NCBI GenBank assembly: GCA_009746045.1 | Contig: RPFO01000956.1 | Span: 1 to 27,137, forward strand | Direction: 5' to 3' | Source of the DNA: Mesostigma viride | Taxonomy: Eukaryota; Streptophyta; Mesostigmatophyceae; Mesostigmatales; Mesostigmataceae | DNA: 27,137 nt | Shown: piece after piece, positions 1 to 10,360 of the stretch | How positions within the stretch are numbered: the stretch's first letter is position 1 | Layout: each line of letters starts with the position of its first letter | Program-made: the position numbers and the translations under genes | The notes under the pieces: model-generated | What the model was told of the DNA's origin: nothing | What the model saw: the letters and a program-made list of their open reading frames with translations, nothing else | Databases searched by the model: none

Positions 1-684
1 CCTGCATCTCGTATCTGGTCCATGAAATCAGGTGGTTGGAAGCCTCCTCCCGTTCGCATAACATGAAGTTCCGAATTCCACACTTGGGAGCCAGGCAAGT
101 GCCCAACACACAAGCCTTACGCCGGATCGAGCAAACCCCCAACTCCTCGCCCAGGTCATGATCGGGCACCCCTTCCTCGTCGTCCAGCACCCTCCCATGC
201 ATGGGCAGATCCTCAAGTTCGCCCTGAAAAGGCTGAACCTGCGGCCGCGACGACCCCACAGACGACCTCGAACCTCCCCCTCCCTCATCCCCTCCACCTC
301 ACAAGTAAACTTGTTCACCCACTCTGTCGTGTGAGTGGCTTTGAAAATGGAACATGTGGGCACGGACGACCCCACGTCGAGCTGGCTACCATGATCGCAC
401 GCGTGGCATTCAGGTCCGCACTCGCATCTGGCATGAAAAGTTGCACGAAATTTGGCCAACCCCCCAACCATGGACTGCATGGTAGTGTGGTGCTGGCATG
501 CGCACAAGTTCCGCATTTTCCACCGCCCCTTGACGCATGCGGGCATATGCTTGCAAAAAGTAGTGTATCCCACATGAACTGTGCTCTTCTGATTCGTGCG
601 TAGCATTGACATCCCTGCCTCCGTCTCCAAAATCACCTGATTTCCCCCCCTCACACCCTCCTCTCCCTCCCCCCCCCCCCCTCC
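1..684 (-). pseudogene. Cysteine-rich C-terminal continuation of the same gene, split over two further frames and cut by the window edge
   Basis: Two frames continue the gene upstream. The first is open from 684 to about 289 and carries GYTTFCKHMPACVK, then C-A-C-Q-H-H, then a cluster C-E-C-x3-C-x2-C-x-H, and finally a TEW motif at about 321; spaced Cys/His pairs suggest zinc binding. From about 289 down to base 2 another frame is open for about 95 codons and carries GVCSIRRKACVLGTC, C-G-I-R, F-M-L-C-E-R-E-E and SWTRYEM. The conserved-looking content therefore passes from frame to frame at two G-rich places: the 13-G run at 669-681 and the G-rich stretch at about 275-295. Either the gene is a decayed pseudogene or the assembly has homopolymer-length errors; one extra G or two fewer in the 13-G run would be enough to join the first two frames. 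An intron is possible but I see no convincing splice pair. The C-terminus lies outside the window. Confidence 0.55.
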
Positions 685-1601
685 CTACTGTCCATCCGCC
701 GCGGTGGCTTCAACTCCGGATGGCGGGAAATGAACACTTCGTAAATCTTCGACTTGGAGACAGTATAGTAGCGCGCACCCTCCGAAAACGCTAGTGTATG
801 TTTGTAATCCTTTCTGGTCCATTCACAATGAACATCCTTCATGTTCGGAGACGCCCGCGTCAAGTTATCATCCCTCCAGCACGCTTGTATCAGGGCAATG
901 ACTTCCGTCGGAAGCTCGTCTTTCCTCCTCCTCCTCTCTGGCGCACTCATCAAAAGGTCGTCCTCCCCTTCTTCCATTCCATCCCTGTGACCCCGAACAG
1001 TTGCGACAAAGCGCCTGTCAATCCCGAACGCGCGCTCCACAATCCTGTCCGGGACGCCCTCCATTGCCTTCGTAACAAGTCCACACAAGGCCCACCTAAG
1101 CCCACGATCCTTCTCAGATGTTCCCAAGTCGCCAAAAGCCTTCTTGATGTTATCCCGAAGAGATTCCGCCCAATTTTCAGGAAGCCCGCCGTCACAGTTC
1201 TTCCTCTTCTTAATGCCGTTGCTCTCCGCCACCATGGCATTTAGTCTTGAAGCTGCGCAAGACAGAACCTCCGCGCTCATCTCTGGCGTCCTGTGGTTGT
1301 TTGCTTTCACGCGTTCCGCCATGATAGGAAAGATGTCATTGGCAATTTTGTACCCCTTGTTCTCGATGTACTTGTCGCTCCAGAGACCGCGAAGTGCAGG
1401 CTCCCGGTCGTCATTGGACAAGGGACGCGAACCGTCGGAAACGGCCCCCCGCCCCGATCGCGCCATCAGACTTTGGTCAGACGGCAGCTGATTTTTTTCG
1501 CCTCTTAATCCCGCGGCACCGAAAGCCCTGAGGATGAGTAATGATAAATAATCACCATTAAAGACACGACGAAAACGATGGGCATCAAACAAGAACGACA
1601 A
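654..1601 (-). CDS. N-terminal part of a broken, unrecognised eukaryotic protein (possibly mobile-element derived)
   Basis: A 316-codon frame is open from 1601 down to a stop at 653-651. Met46 (codon at 1466-1464) is an alternative start and the more natural one, because the first 45 residues look unremarkable. The composition is that of a real protein: charged helical stretches (for example FGDLGTSEKDRGLRWALCGL), a basic patch APERRRRK, and near the end YYTVSKSKIYEVFISRHPE, followed by a Gly/Arg-rich tail that reads through a run of 13 G on the coding strand (669-681). I do not recognise a named domain. The order (helical N-terminal part, S-K-IYE-F-RHPE segment, then a Phe-Cys/Cys-x-Cys segment in the next frame) resembles uncharacterised cysteine-rich proteins that accompany mobile elements in many eukaryotes; that is a weak family-level impression. 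The tail after PELKPPRR is probably out of frame. No promoter is evident upstream. Confidence 0.6.
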
Positions 1602-1612
1602 GCGTCATTAAT

Positions 1613-2165
1613 AACGCCGGCCGGCGCAACTGGATACATGTAAACCATACAAAAGTGATTTTATGAAACACATACAGTTTGTCATTAATAACGACGGCCG
1701 GCGTAACTCGGGCGCAATTAAAAACCATTAAGAAGCAACTCAGGATATGCAGGCAGAAATCCTTCAGGTGTAAAAAAGATGTACAAACACACTTTTGGTA
1801 ATGGGGCCTGATTGCGCAACTGCAAGATACCATTGGAAACGCCGGCCGGCGCAACTGGATGCATGTACATAAACCATACAAAAGTGATTTGCACAAAACC
1901 CCTACAATTTGTCATGAGTAACGACGGCCGGCGTAACTCGGTTGCATTTGAAAACCACAAAGAAGCAACTCAGGTAGTGAAGGCGGAAATCCCAGAGGTG
2001 ATAAAATGTTTACCAACACAAAATGTTGATAAGCGTGCAAGCTTTTGCAAGTGCGCGCAAGATACCATTGGAAACGCCGGCCGGCGCAACTGGAACACCA
2101 AAACAAAAAACTTGATTTGCACGAAACCCATTCAGTTCGTCATGGATAACGACGGCCGGCGCAAC
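1613..2165. repeat. Tandem repeat of about 230 bp units (2.3 copies) with GGCCGGC palindromes
   Basis: The palindrome gccggccggc occurs at 1616, 1841 and 2076. The related acgacggccggcg occurs at about 1691, 1921 and 2149. Spacings between copies are 225-235 bp, and the two motif types lie 75-82 bp apart within each unit. In one plus frame (an open frame at 1812-2261) the copies encode N-A-G-R-R-N and I-C-T-K-P-x-Q-F-V-M-x-N-D-G-R-R-N. Several differences between copies are silent in that frame (cag/caa, ttc/ttt, acg/aca, cgc/cgt). The 51-codon and 25-codon spacings are in frame between the second and third copies but not in the first copy. The best reading is a decayed, internally duplicated coding repeat; no function is assigned. 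Confidence 0.7.
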
Positions 2166-2454
2166 TTCATGGCACTCACCACTTTCACCAAATGCCATGT
2201 CGCCATTATATTGAGGAAAGCGAAGTATGCCCACTTGAAGCTGTGGTCTGCAGAACATTGACACAAAATATGCATGGTATTTCAAGCAATGAATGCTATG
2301 TGTCAGGCATCAATGTCTTTATTGTATCCAAATGTGGTTAGGACGGAGGTTTACATTGGTTGCTATTTTAAGACAATGGCGTATAACCAAACATTGCACA
2401 CACTCAAGAGTGTACTTATGCTGAACTGGAAAGGAACATTAAACCCCAATAAGG

Positions 2455-2632
2455 TAGATATTTTTCTTTTACATTTTAATTTTTTATATACTACTTTATA
2501 TAATATTATATTATATTATATTATATTATGCTATATTATGTTATATGAAATAACATTAAAATTAACATAAAATTAAAATTATATATTAATTATAGTATAT
2601 TATATAATTTATATTATATATTATATTCACGA
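2455..2632. repeat. AT-rich low-complexity tract
   Basis: Almost pure A/T, including a run of tatta-type pentamers at about 2500-2545 and mixed TTATAT stretches to about 2625. It separates the 230-bp repeat region from the next non-coding block. It may be an easily unwound or matrix-attachment-like segment, which is inference only. The short open frame at 2274-2570 runs into this tract and is not credible. Confidence 0.8.
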
Positions 2633-3300
2633 TGCTCTGTGTATTAATGACATATCAGACACACCTACATCACATCGCCTTGATGTTTCCGTTGTATGGG
2701 TCCGGTCGGGCGTTGGTAGCTGGTCGACAACAATTCTACATTTCCTAAAAAAAAATGCGACCGTGCCTACATTCGAAGGCGCGCTGTGGCTGACCTGAAC
2801 TATCGGTGAACACCTCGGCGTCACTTGACCGGCCTAGGTTGACATTTCGGCAGAGTAACGCTGCTTAAAGGATCCTTGCGTAGTTCGCGCGATTTGGCTC
2901 TTTATATATGTTTTTGGAGACGACGAGCAAGCATCCGATTGGTCAGCCAATTCCTGTCCAGTCCTCGGACAGTGTCCAATCCGGTGCTTGGGATCCAGAA
3001 AACGTGCTCGAGCCTGGCCACTCTGTCGCGGGCGCCGCGCTAGTGGCGTCGCGCCCAAACCTGACCAGGCCATAGGAAAGGGCGGGGGCGAATGCAAGAA
3101 TTATTGTTATATCCTGACCTGTCCTGGGGAAGGTCCGGGGCGAATGCAAGAATTAATATACCTGCGTATGCAACCAACACGGCCGATCCACATACATAAT
3201 CCGACTGAGCTGGACGGTACGGACCAAATTTCGGTGCAAATTGAGGCCCAAAAGCTATGTCGGCATGGTGCGCGCACCCCTTGCGGTAGGGGCCATGGCG
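2633..3300. other. Apparently non-coding region with a short direct repeat
   Basis: No convincing gene. A 19-bp direct repeat, ggggcgaatgcaagaatta, lies at 3085-3103 and 3137-3155 (52 bp apart). A TATA-like string (ttatatatg) is at about 2901-2910. Open frames on both strands (2988-3311 plus; 2834-3149 minus) overlap one another, have no recognisable domains, and are best treated as chance. Confidence 0.5.
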
Positions 3301-4478
3301 ACTGCCTTTAGACGAAACGTGACAAATCTGGCACGCGGAAAGCAGAAATGCTCGATTGTTGGAGAAAATTAGTTACTGATTCTAATTTATGGCGGGATGG
3401 TTGCGATCTATAATGTCGCGGGCTTTTTTTCTTTGCCATCGGCAGGGGGGGTCCGGCCTGAATTTCTGTCGGGATGAATAAAGTATATTGGATGCCTGCC
3501 GGGTTGATTGTCGATTGTTGCCAGTTTTGATGGTCGTAAGGAAAGCTAGTTTAATGATGTTTCTAAAGCCGTAAAAATTCCCGCTGCTATCTTTACCTTT
3601 CCCGTCATTTTGCGGTAAGATAACATTAGCCCTGCGCGATGCGTACTGCCCAACCACTCCATGAAAGGGTGGACTTTCTTGTGCGCCTGGGCACGAATAA
3701 ATGCCCGTTATGGTACGTTCTTGTGTTAAACGTCTTAAGCTTGCGTTTTCCTGCTTTCTTACCTCGTTGAGCGTAAGCTTTTTGCCTTCTTTCCGGCCAG
3801 ATGCAGCCAGAAAGTTGCGGGTCCTGGCGCTGCATCGCTGGATTCCTGGGTGTCTTTTAGCTAGTTAATCGTCTGTGACGTGGCTGGCTTTCTGCAGCGC
3901 GTGGCCCGCAACCTGTCGGGAAGGTGTAATGCTTTTATTTCCATGCTTCTCTGAAATTTCTTTTGCTTTATAGACAGTTGTGTTCGAGGAAATTCACGCG
4001 GTCTTCCTAAGCAGCGGCATCATTTTCCCCAGACACTGACGAGCTGGCACCTGTCTCCTAAAGAGAGCGGCTCGTGCTTGTTAGAAAGGAGGCAGTGTGC
4101 ATTTTGCGGGACACAATGCTTTGGTGGCACATGCGTCAGGTAGGCTGTTCCAATGGTCTCTTCACCTTTCCCACTGAGTAAATGTTAGCATTTGTCATGC
4201 TAACCAGAGCAGCTAGCCACAGGTTGGCTGGATAAAAAGTCAGCTTATTTTCTCTTTATATACTGCGTGTGTGGTCCTCCACGTGTCCGGCTTGTTGGGC
4301 ATTTTGGAAGAGGGTTTATAATGTGTTGTTGGGTGGAACAACTTGGTTGTTGGCACAAAATCACACATTATTAGCCTGAGATAGGCATGACATATGCTGC
4401 TCAGGCGTGTCGTCCTACCAGCCTTGTTGTTAAGGGTAGACTCACAAGGCTGGCTGTGCCGATGGAGGGGTGGGGCGT
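3301..4478 (+). repeat. Block A, first copy of a dispersed direct repeat of about 1.2 kb
   Basis: This block recurs in the same orientation at 25598-26862. It is collinear from the shared actgc / gacgaaa(a)cgtgacaaat start to the gctagc that opens the minisatellite. The copies differ mostly by single-base indels, many in short homopolymers. On the plus strand the block contains a splice-like pair: donor gcg|gtaagata at 3615 and a pyrimidine-rich acceptor ending at 3800. Near its end there is an inverted repeat, and before that a TATA-like string (tttatatact) at about 4255-4264. No recognisable protein is encoded. It could be the flank of a larger duplicated unit or a mobile element. Confidence 0.8.
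4418..4453. other. Perfect 10-bp inverted repeat at the end of block A
   Basis: ccagccttgt at 4418-4427 pairs with acaaggctgg at 4444-4453 across a 16-base loop, about 25 bp before the minisatellite. The corresponding place in block A' (about 26795-26835) keeps cagccttgt and acaaggc with small indels. No downstream T-run marks it as a terminator. Confidence 0.55.
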
Positions 4479-5148
4479 GCTAGCCCCCCCCACACCCACG
4501 CATGCATGCTAGCCCACCCCCACACCCACGCATGCATGCTAGCCCCCCCCACACCCACGCATGCATGCTAGCCCCCCCCACACCCACGCATGCATGCCAG
4601 CCCCCCACACACCCACGCATGCATGACCGCCCCCCCCACACCCACGCATGCATGCTAGCCCACCCCCACACCCACGCATGCATGCTAGCCCCCCCACACA
4701 CCCACGCATGGATGCCAGCCCCCACACACACCCACGCATGCATGACAGCCCCCCCACACACCCACGCATGCATGCTAGCCCCCCACACACACCCACGCAT
4801 GCATGCCAGCCCCCATACACACCCACGCATGCATGCCAGCCCCCCCCACACTTACGCATGCATGCTAGCCCCCCACACACACCCACGCATGCATGCCAGC
4901 CCCCCCCACACCCACGCATGCATGCCAGCCCCCCCCACACTTACGCATGCATGCTAGCCCCCCACACACACCCACGCATGCATGCCAGCCCCCCCCCACA
5001 CCCACGCATGCAGGCTAGCCCAACCCCACACCCACGCATGCATGCCAGCCCACCCCCACACCCACACGTGCATGCCAGCCCACCCCCACACCCACGCATG
5101 CATGCCAGCCCACCCCCACACCCACGCGTGCATGCCAGCCCACCCCTA
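4479..5148 (+). repeat. Minisatellite, about 22-23 copies of a 28-31 bp unit (left, forward)
   Basis: The unit is cacccacgcatgcatgc followed by (c/t)agcc and a C-rich tract with variable CA dinucleotides. Variants include ttacgcatgc, cacgtgcatg, cacgcgtgc and gcaggctagcccaacc. Open frames on both strands are by-products of its lack of stops. Its C-rich strand (runs of 5-8 C per unit) and the alternating purine-pyrimidine gcatgcatgc core make non-B DNA likely. Confidence 0.95.
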
Positions 5149-5412
5149 GCTTGAGCGTGCTTGTAAAGTTTTTGCATGGTTTATTAAAATGAGTGGAATA
5201 TGTATTTATTGCATTAAATGTTAATTTTATTGATCATGAATGAAAATGGTCAACATTGCCGAAGTGCCCCTAAATTGCTCAATATTGTGTGCTCAAGAAT
5301 TCAATGAGGATTGTCATCATGGAAACCCGCACAAATTCACGATTCCGGGCATGCATGTGAAAGTATCAAGAACAATTTTCAATTAAGAATGGTATCTCAT
5401 TGTTCCATGAAT
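5149..5412 (+). repeat. Unique spacer between minisatellite and satellite (left arm of inverted repeat)
   Basis: About 260 bp, AT-rich, without an open frame. It is present as an inverted copy at 24810-25073; paired positions sum to 30222 at every point checked, so I see no indel between arms. Inside it (about 5303-5322) aatgaggatt followed by gtcatcatgg looks like a shortened, reverse-oriented satellite monomer. Confidence 0.9.
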
Positions 5413-6020
5413 CAATATGACTCCATGTACGTAGACAAGCCATGATGACCCCATGGGAGCCTGAATCCTCATCATTAAATACATAAATGCCACCCATGTA
5501 CGTAGACGGGCCATGATGACACCAATGGAGCCTGAATCCTCATCATTAATTACATAAATGCCAACCATGTACATACACGGGCAATGATGACACCATGGGA
5601 GCCTGAATCCTCATCATTAATTACATAAATGCCAACCATGTACGTAGGCCAGCCATGATGACACTGTGGGAGCCTGAATCCTCATCATTAATTTCATACA
5701 TGCCAACAACACGTAGACGGGCCATAATGACACCACGGGAGCCTGAATCCTGATCATTTTTTTTTCTTTGACATCCATGTACGTAGGCCAGCCATGATGA
5801 CACCATGGGAGCCTGAATCCTCATCATTTTTTTTCTGAGACATCCATGTACGTAGGCCAGCCATGATGACACCATGGGAGCCTGAATCCTCATCATTTTT
5901 TTTCTGAGACATCCATGTACGTAGGCCAGCCATGATGACACCATGGGAGCCTGAATCCTCATCATTAAATACATACATGCCATCCATGTACGTAGACAGG
6001 CCATGACATCTGACACCATG

Positions 6021-9000
6021 GGAGCCTGAATCCTCATCATTTACTATTCCTTGACATCCATGTACGTAGACGGGCCATGATGACACCATGGGAGCCTGAA
6101 TCCTCTTCATTTTTTTTTCTTTGACATCCATGTACATACGTAGGCCAGCCATGATGACACCAATGGAGCCTGAATCCTCATCATTAATTACATACATAAA
6201 TGCCATGATCATCAATGACCCCATGGGAGCCTGAATCCTCATCATTAAATACATAAATGCCACGGTCCATGTACGTAGACGGGCCATGATGACACCAATG
6301 GAGCCTGAATCCTCATCATTAATTACATAAATGCCAACCATGTACATACACGGGCAATGATGACACCATGGGAGCCTGAATCCTCATCATTAATTACATA
6401 AATGCCAACCATGTACGTAGGCCAGCCATGATGACACTATGGGAGCCTGAATCCTCATCATTCATTTCATACATGCCAACAACACGTAGACGGGCCATAA
6501 TGACACCACGGGAGCCTGAATCCTCATCATTTTTTTTTCTTTGACATCCATGTACGTAGGCCAGCCATGATGACACCATGGGAGCCTGAATCCTCATCAT
6601 TTTTTTTCTGAGACATCCATGTACGTAGGCCAGCCATGATGACACCATGGGAGCCTGAATCCTCATCATTAAATACATACATGCCATCCATGTACGTAGA
6701 CAGGCCATGATGACACCATGGGAGCCTGAATCCTCATCATTTACTATTCCTTGACATCCATGTACGTAGACGGGCCATGATGACACCATGGGAGCCTGAA
6801 TCCTCATCATTTTTTTTTCTTTGACATCCATGTACATACGTAGGCCAGCCATGATGACACCAATGGAGCCTGAATTCTCATCATTAATTACATACATGCC
6901 ATCCATGTACGTAGACAGGCCATGACATCTGACACCATGGGAGCCTGAATCCTCATCATTTACTATTCCTTGACATCCATGTACGTAGACGGGCCATGAT
7001 GACACCATGGGAGCCTGAATCCTCATCATTTTTTTTTCTTTGACATCCATGTACATACGTAGGCCAGCCATGATGACACCAATGGAGCCTGAATCCTCAT
7101 CATTAATTACATACATAAATGCCAACCATGTACATACACGGGCAATGATGACACCAATGGAGCCTGAATCCTCATCATTAATTACATAAATGGCAACCAT
7201 GTACATACACGGGCAATGATGACACCATGGGAGCCTGAATCCTCATCATTTTTTTTTTCTTTGACATCCATGTACATACGTAGGCCAGCCATGATGACAC
7301 CAATGGAGCCTGAATCCTCATCATTAATTACATACATGCCATCCATGTACGTAGACAAGCCATGATGACCCCATGGGAGCCTGAATCCTCATCATTAATT
7401 ACATACATGCCATCCATGTACGTAGACAGGCCATGATGACACCATGGGAGCCTGAATCCTCATCATTTACTATTCCTTGACATCCATGTACGTAGGCCAG
7501 CCATGGAGACACCATGGGAGCCTGAATCCTCCTCATTAATTACATAAATGCCAACCATGTACGTAGACAAGCCATGATGACCCCATGGGAGCCTGAATCC
7601 TCATCATTAATTACATAAATGCCATCCATGTACGTAGACGGGCCATGATGACACCATGGGAGCCTGAATCCTCATCATTTACTATTCCTTGACATCCATG
7701 TACGTAGGCCAGCCATGGAGACACCATGGGAGCCTGAATCCTCCTCATTAATTACATAAATGCCAACCATGTACGTAGACAAGCCATGATGACCCCATGG
7801 GAGCCTGAATCCTCATCATTAATTACATAAATGCCATCCATGTAAGTAGACGGGCCATGATGACACCATGGGAGCCTGAATCCTCCTCATTAATTACATA
7901 AATGCCAACCATGTACGTAGACAAGCCATGATGACACCATGGGAGCCTGAATCCTCATCATTAATTACATAAATGCCATCCATGTACGTAGACGGGCCAT
8001 GATGACACCATGGGAGCCTGAATCCTCATCATTAATTACATAAATGCCAACCATGTACGTAGGCCAGCCATGGAGACACCATGGGAGCCTGAATCCTCAT
8101 CATTAATTACATACATGCCAACAATGTAGGTAGACAAGCCATGATGACACCATGGGAGCCTGAATCCTCATCATTTATTTTATGAGACATCCATGTACGT
8201 AGGCCAGCCATGATGACACCATGGGAGCCTGAATCCTCATCATTTCTTTTTCTTTGACATCCATGTACGTAGGCCAGCCATGATGACACCATGGGAGCCT
8301 GAATCCTCCTCATTAATTACATACATGCCATCCATGTACGTACACGGGCCATGATGACACCATGGGAGCCTGAATCCTCATCATTTACTATTCCTTGACA
8401 TCCATGTACGTAGGCCAGCCATGGAGACACCATGGGAGCCTGAATCCTCATCATTAATTACATAAATGCCAACCATGTACGTAGACAAGCCATGATGACA
8501 CCATGGGAGCCTGAATCCTCCTCATTAATTACATAAATGCCAACCATGTACGTAGACAAGCCATGATGACACCATGGGAGCCTGAATCCTCATCATTAAT
8601 TACATACATGCCATCCATGTACGTAGACAGGCCATGATGACACCATGGGAGCCTGAATCCTCATCATTTACTATTCCTTGACATCCATGTACGTAGGCCA
8701 GCCATGGAGACACCATGGGAGCCTGAATCCTCCTCATTAATTACATAAATGCCAACCATGTACGTAGACAAGCCATGATGACCCCATGGGAGCCTGAATC
8801 CTCATCATTAATTACATAAATGCCATCCATGTACGTAGACGGGCCATGATGACACCATGGGAGCCTGAATCCTTATCATTTACTATTCCTTGACATCCAT
8901 GTACGTAGGCCAGCCATGGAGACACCATGGGAGCCTGAATCCTCATCATTAATTACATAAATGCCAACCATGTACGTAGACAAGCCATGATGACACCATG

Positions 9001-10360
9001 GGAGCCTGAATCCTCCTCATTAATTACATAAATGCCAACCATGTACGTAGACAAGCCATGATGACACCATGGGAGCCTGAATCCTCATCATTAATTACAT
9101 ACATGCCATCCATGTACGTAGACAGGCCATGATGACACCATGGGAGCCTGAATCCTCATCATTTACTATTCCTTGACATCCATGTACGTAGGCCAGCCAT
9201 GGAGACACCATGGGAGCCTGAATCCTCCTCATTAATTACATAAATGCCAACCATGTACGTAGACAAGCCATGATGACACCATGGGAGCCTGAATCCTCAT
9301 CATTTACTATTCCTTGACATCCATGTACGTAGGCCAGCCATGATGACACCAATGGAGCCTGAATCCTCCTCGTTAATTACATAAATGCCAACCATGTACG
9401 TAGACAAGCCATGATGACCCCATGGGAGCCTGAATCCTCATCATTTACTATTCCTTGACATCCATGTACGTAGACGGGCCATGATGACACCATGGGAGCC
9501 TGAATCCTCATCATTTACTATTCCTTGACATCCATGTACGTAGGCCAGCCATGATGACACCAATGGAGCCTGAATCCTCTTCATTTTCTTAATGAGAGGA
9601 TTCAGGTTACATAAATGCCAACCATGTAGGTAGACAAGCCATGATGACACCATGGGAGCCTGAATCCTCATCATTTACTATTCCTTGACATCCATGTACG
9701 TAGGCCAGCCATGGAGACACCATGGGAGCCTGAATCCTCCTCATTAATTACATAAATGCCAACCATGTACGTAGACAAGCCATGATGACCCCATGGGAGC
9801 CTGAATCCTCATCATTAATTACATAAATGCCATCCATGTAAGTAGACGGGCCATGATGACACCATGGGAGCCTGAATCCTCCTCATTAATTACATAAATG
9901 CCAACCATGTACGTAGACAAGCCATGATGACACCATGGGAGCCTGAATCCTCATCATTAATTACATAAATGCCATCCATGTACGTAGACGGGCCATGATG
10001 ACACCATGGGAGCCTGAATCCTCATCATTAATTACATAAATGCCATTCATGTACGTAGGCCAGCCATGGAGACACCATGGGAGCCTGAATCCTCATCATT
10101 AATTACATACATGCCAACAATGTAGGTAGACAAGCCATGATGACACCATGGGAGCCTGAATCCTCATCATTTATTTTATGAGACATCCATGTACGTAGGC
10201 CAGCCATGATGACACCATGGGAGCCTGAATCCTCATCATTTCTTTTTCTTTGACATCCATGTACGTAGGCCAGCCATGATGACACCATGGGAGCCTGAAT
10301 CCTCCTCATTAATTACATACATGCCATCCATGTACGTACACGGGCCATGATGACACCATG
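6021..10360 (+). repeat. Higher-order repeat unit of 4,340 bp, copy 1
   Basis: Sequence in this interval matches the sequence 4,340 bp downstream with only scattered differences (for example tcctcttcat versus tcctcatcat at 6111/10451, cattcatttc versus cattaatttc near 6473/10813, and ccaacc versus ccattc near 8048/12388). The unit contains about 62 monomers of different types in fixed order, including a foldback monomer. Exact edges are uncertain because the monomers themselves are similar. Confidence 0.85.
9569..9606. repeat. Foldback variant monomer, copy 1
   Basis: cctgaatcctct at 9569-9580 is followed by its exact reverse complement at 9595-9606, and the stem continues as tcatt/aatg with one bulge around a short loop. 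It interrupts the normal monomer, so it is a tiny inverted duplication of the core inside the array. It recurs in identical form in the two copies listed below. Confidence 0.85.

Noticed and set aside
798-1491. Plus-strand frames at 798-1244 and 1144-1491
   Set aside because: They lie opposite the better-supported minus-strand frame and show no independent protein features.
2455-2632. AT-rich tract as inserted organellar DNA
   Set aside because: It is simple low-complexity sequence with no organellar gene or recognisable organellar intergenic motif.
2988-3311. 107-codon plus-strand frame
   Set aside because: It overlaps minus-strand frames of similar size, has no domain, and spans the short direct repeat; likely chance in a GC-rich stretch.
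4480-5177. His/Pro/Cys-rich open frames of up to 168 codons in the minisatellite, on both strands
   Set aside because: The GC-rich 30-bp unit lacks stop codons in nearly every frame, so long frames arise automatically and overlap one another on both strands.
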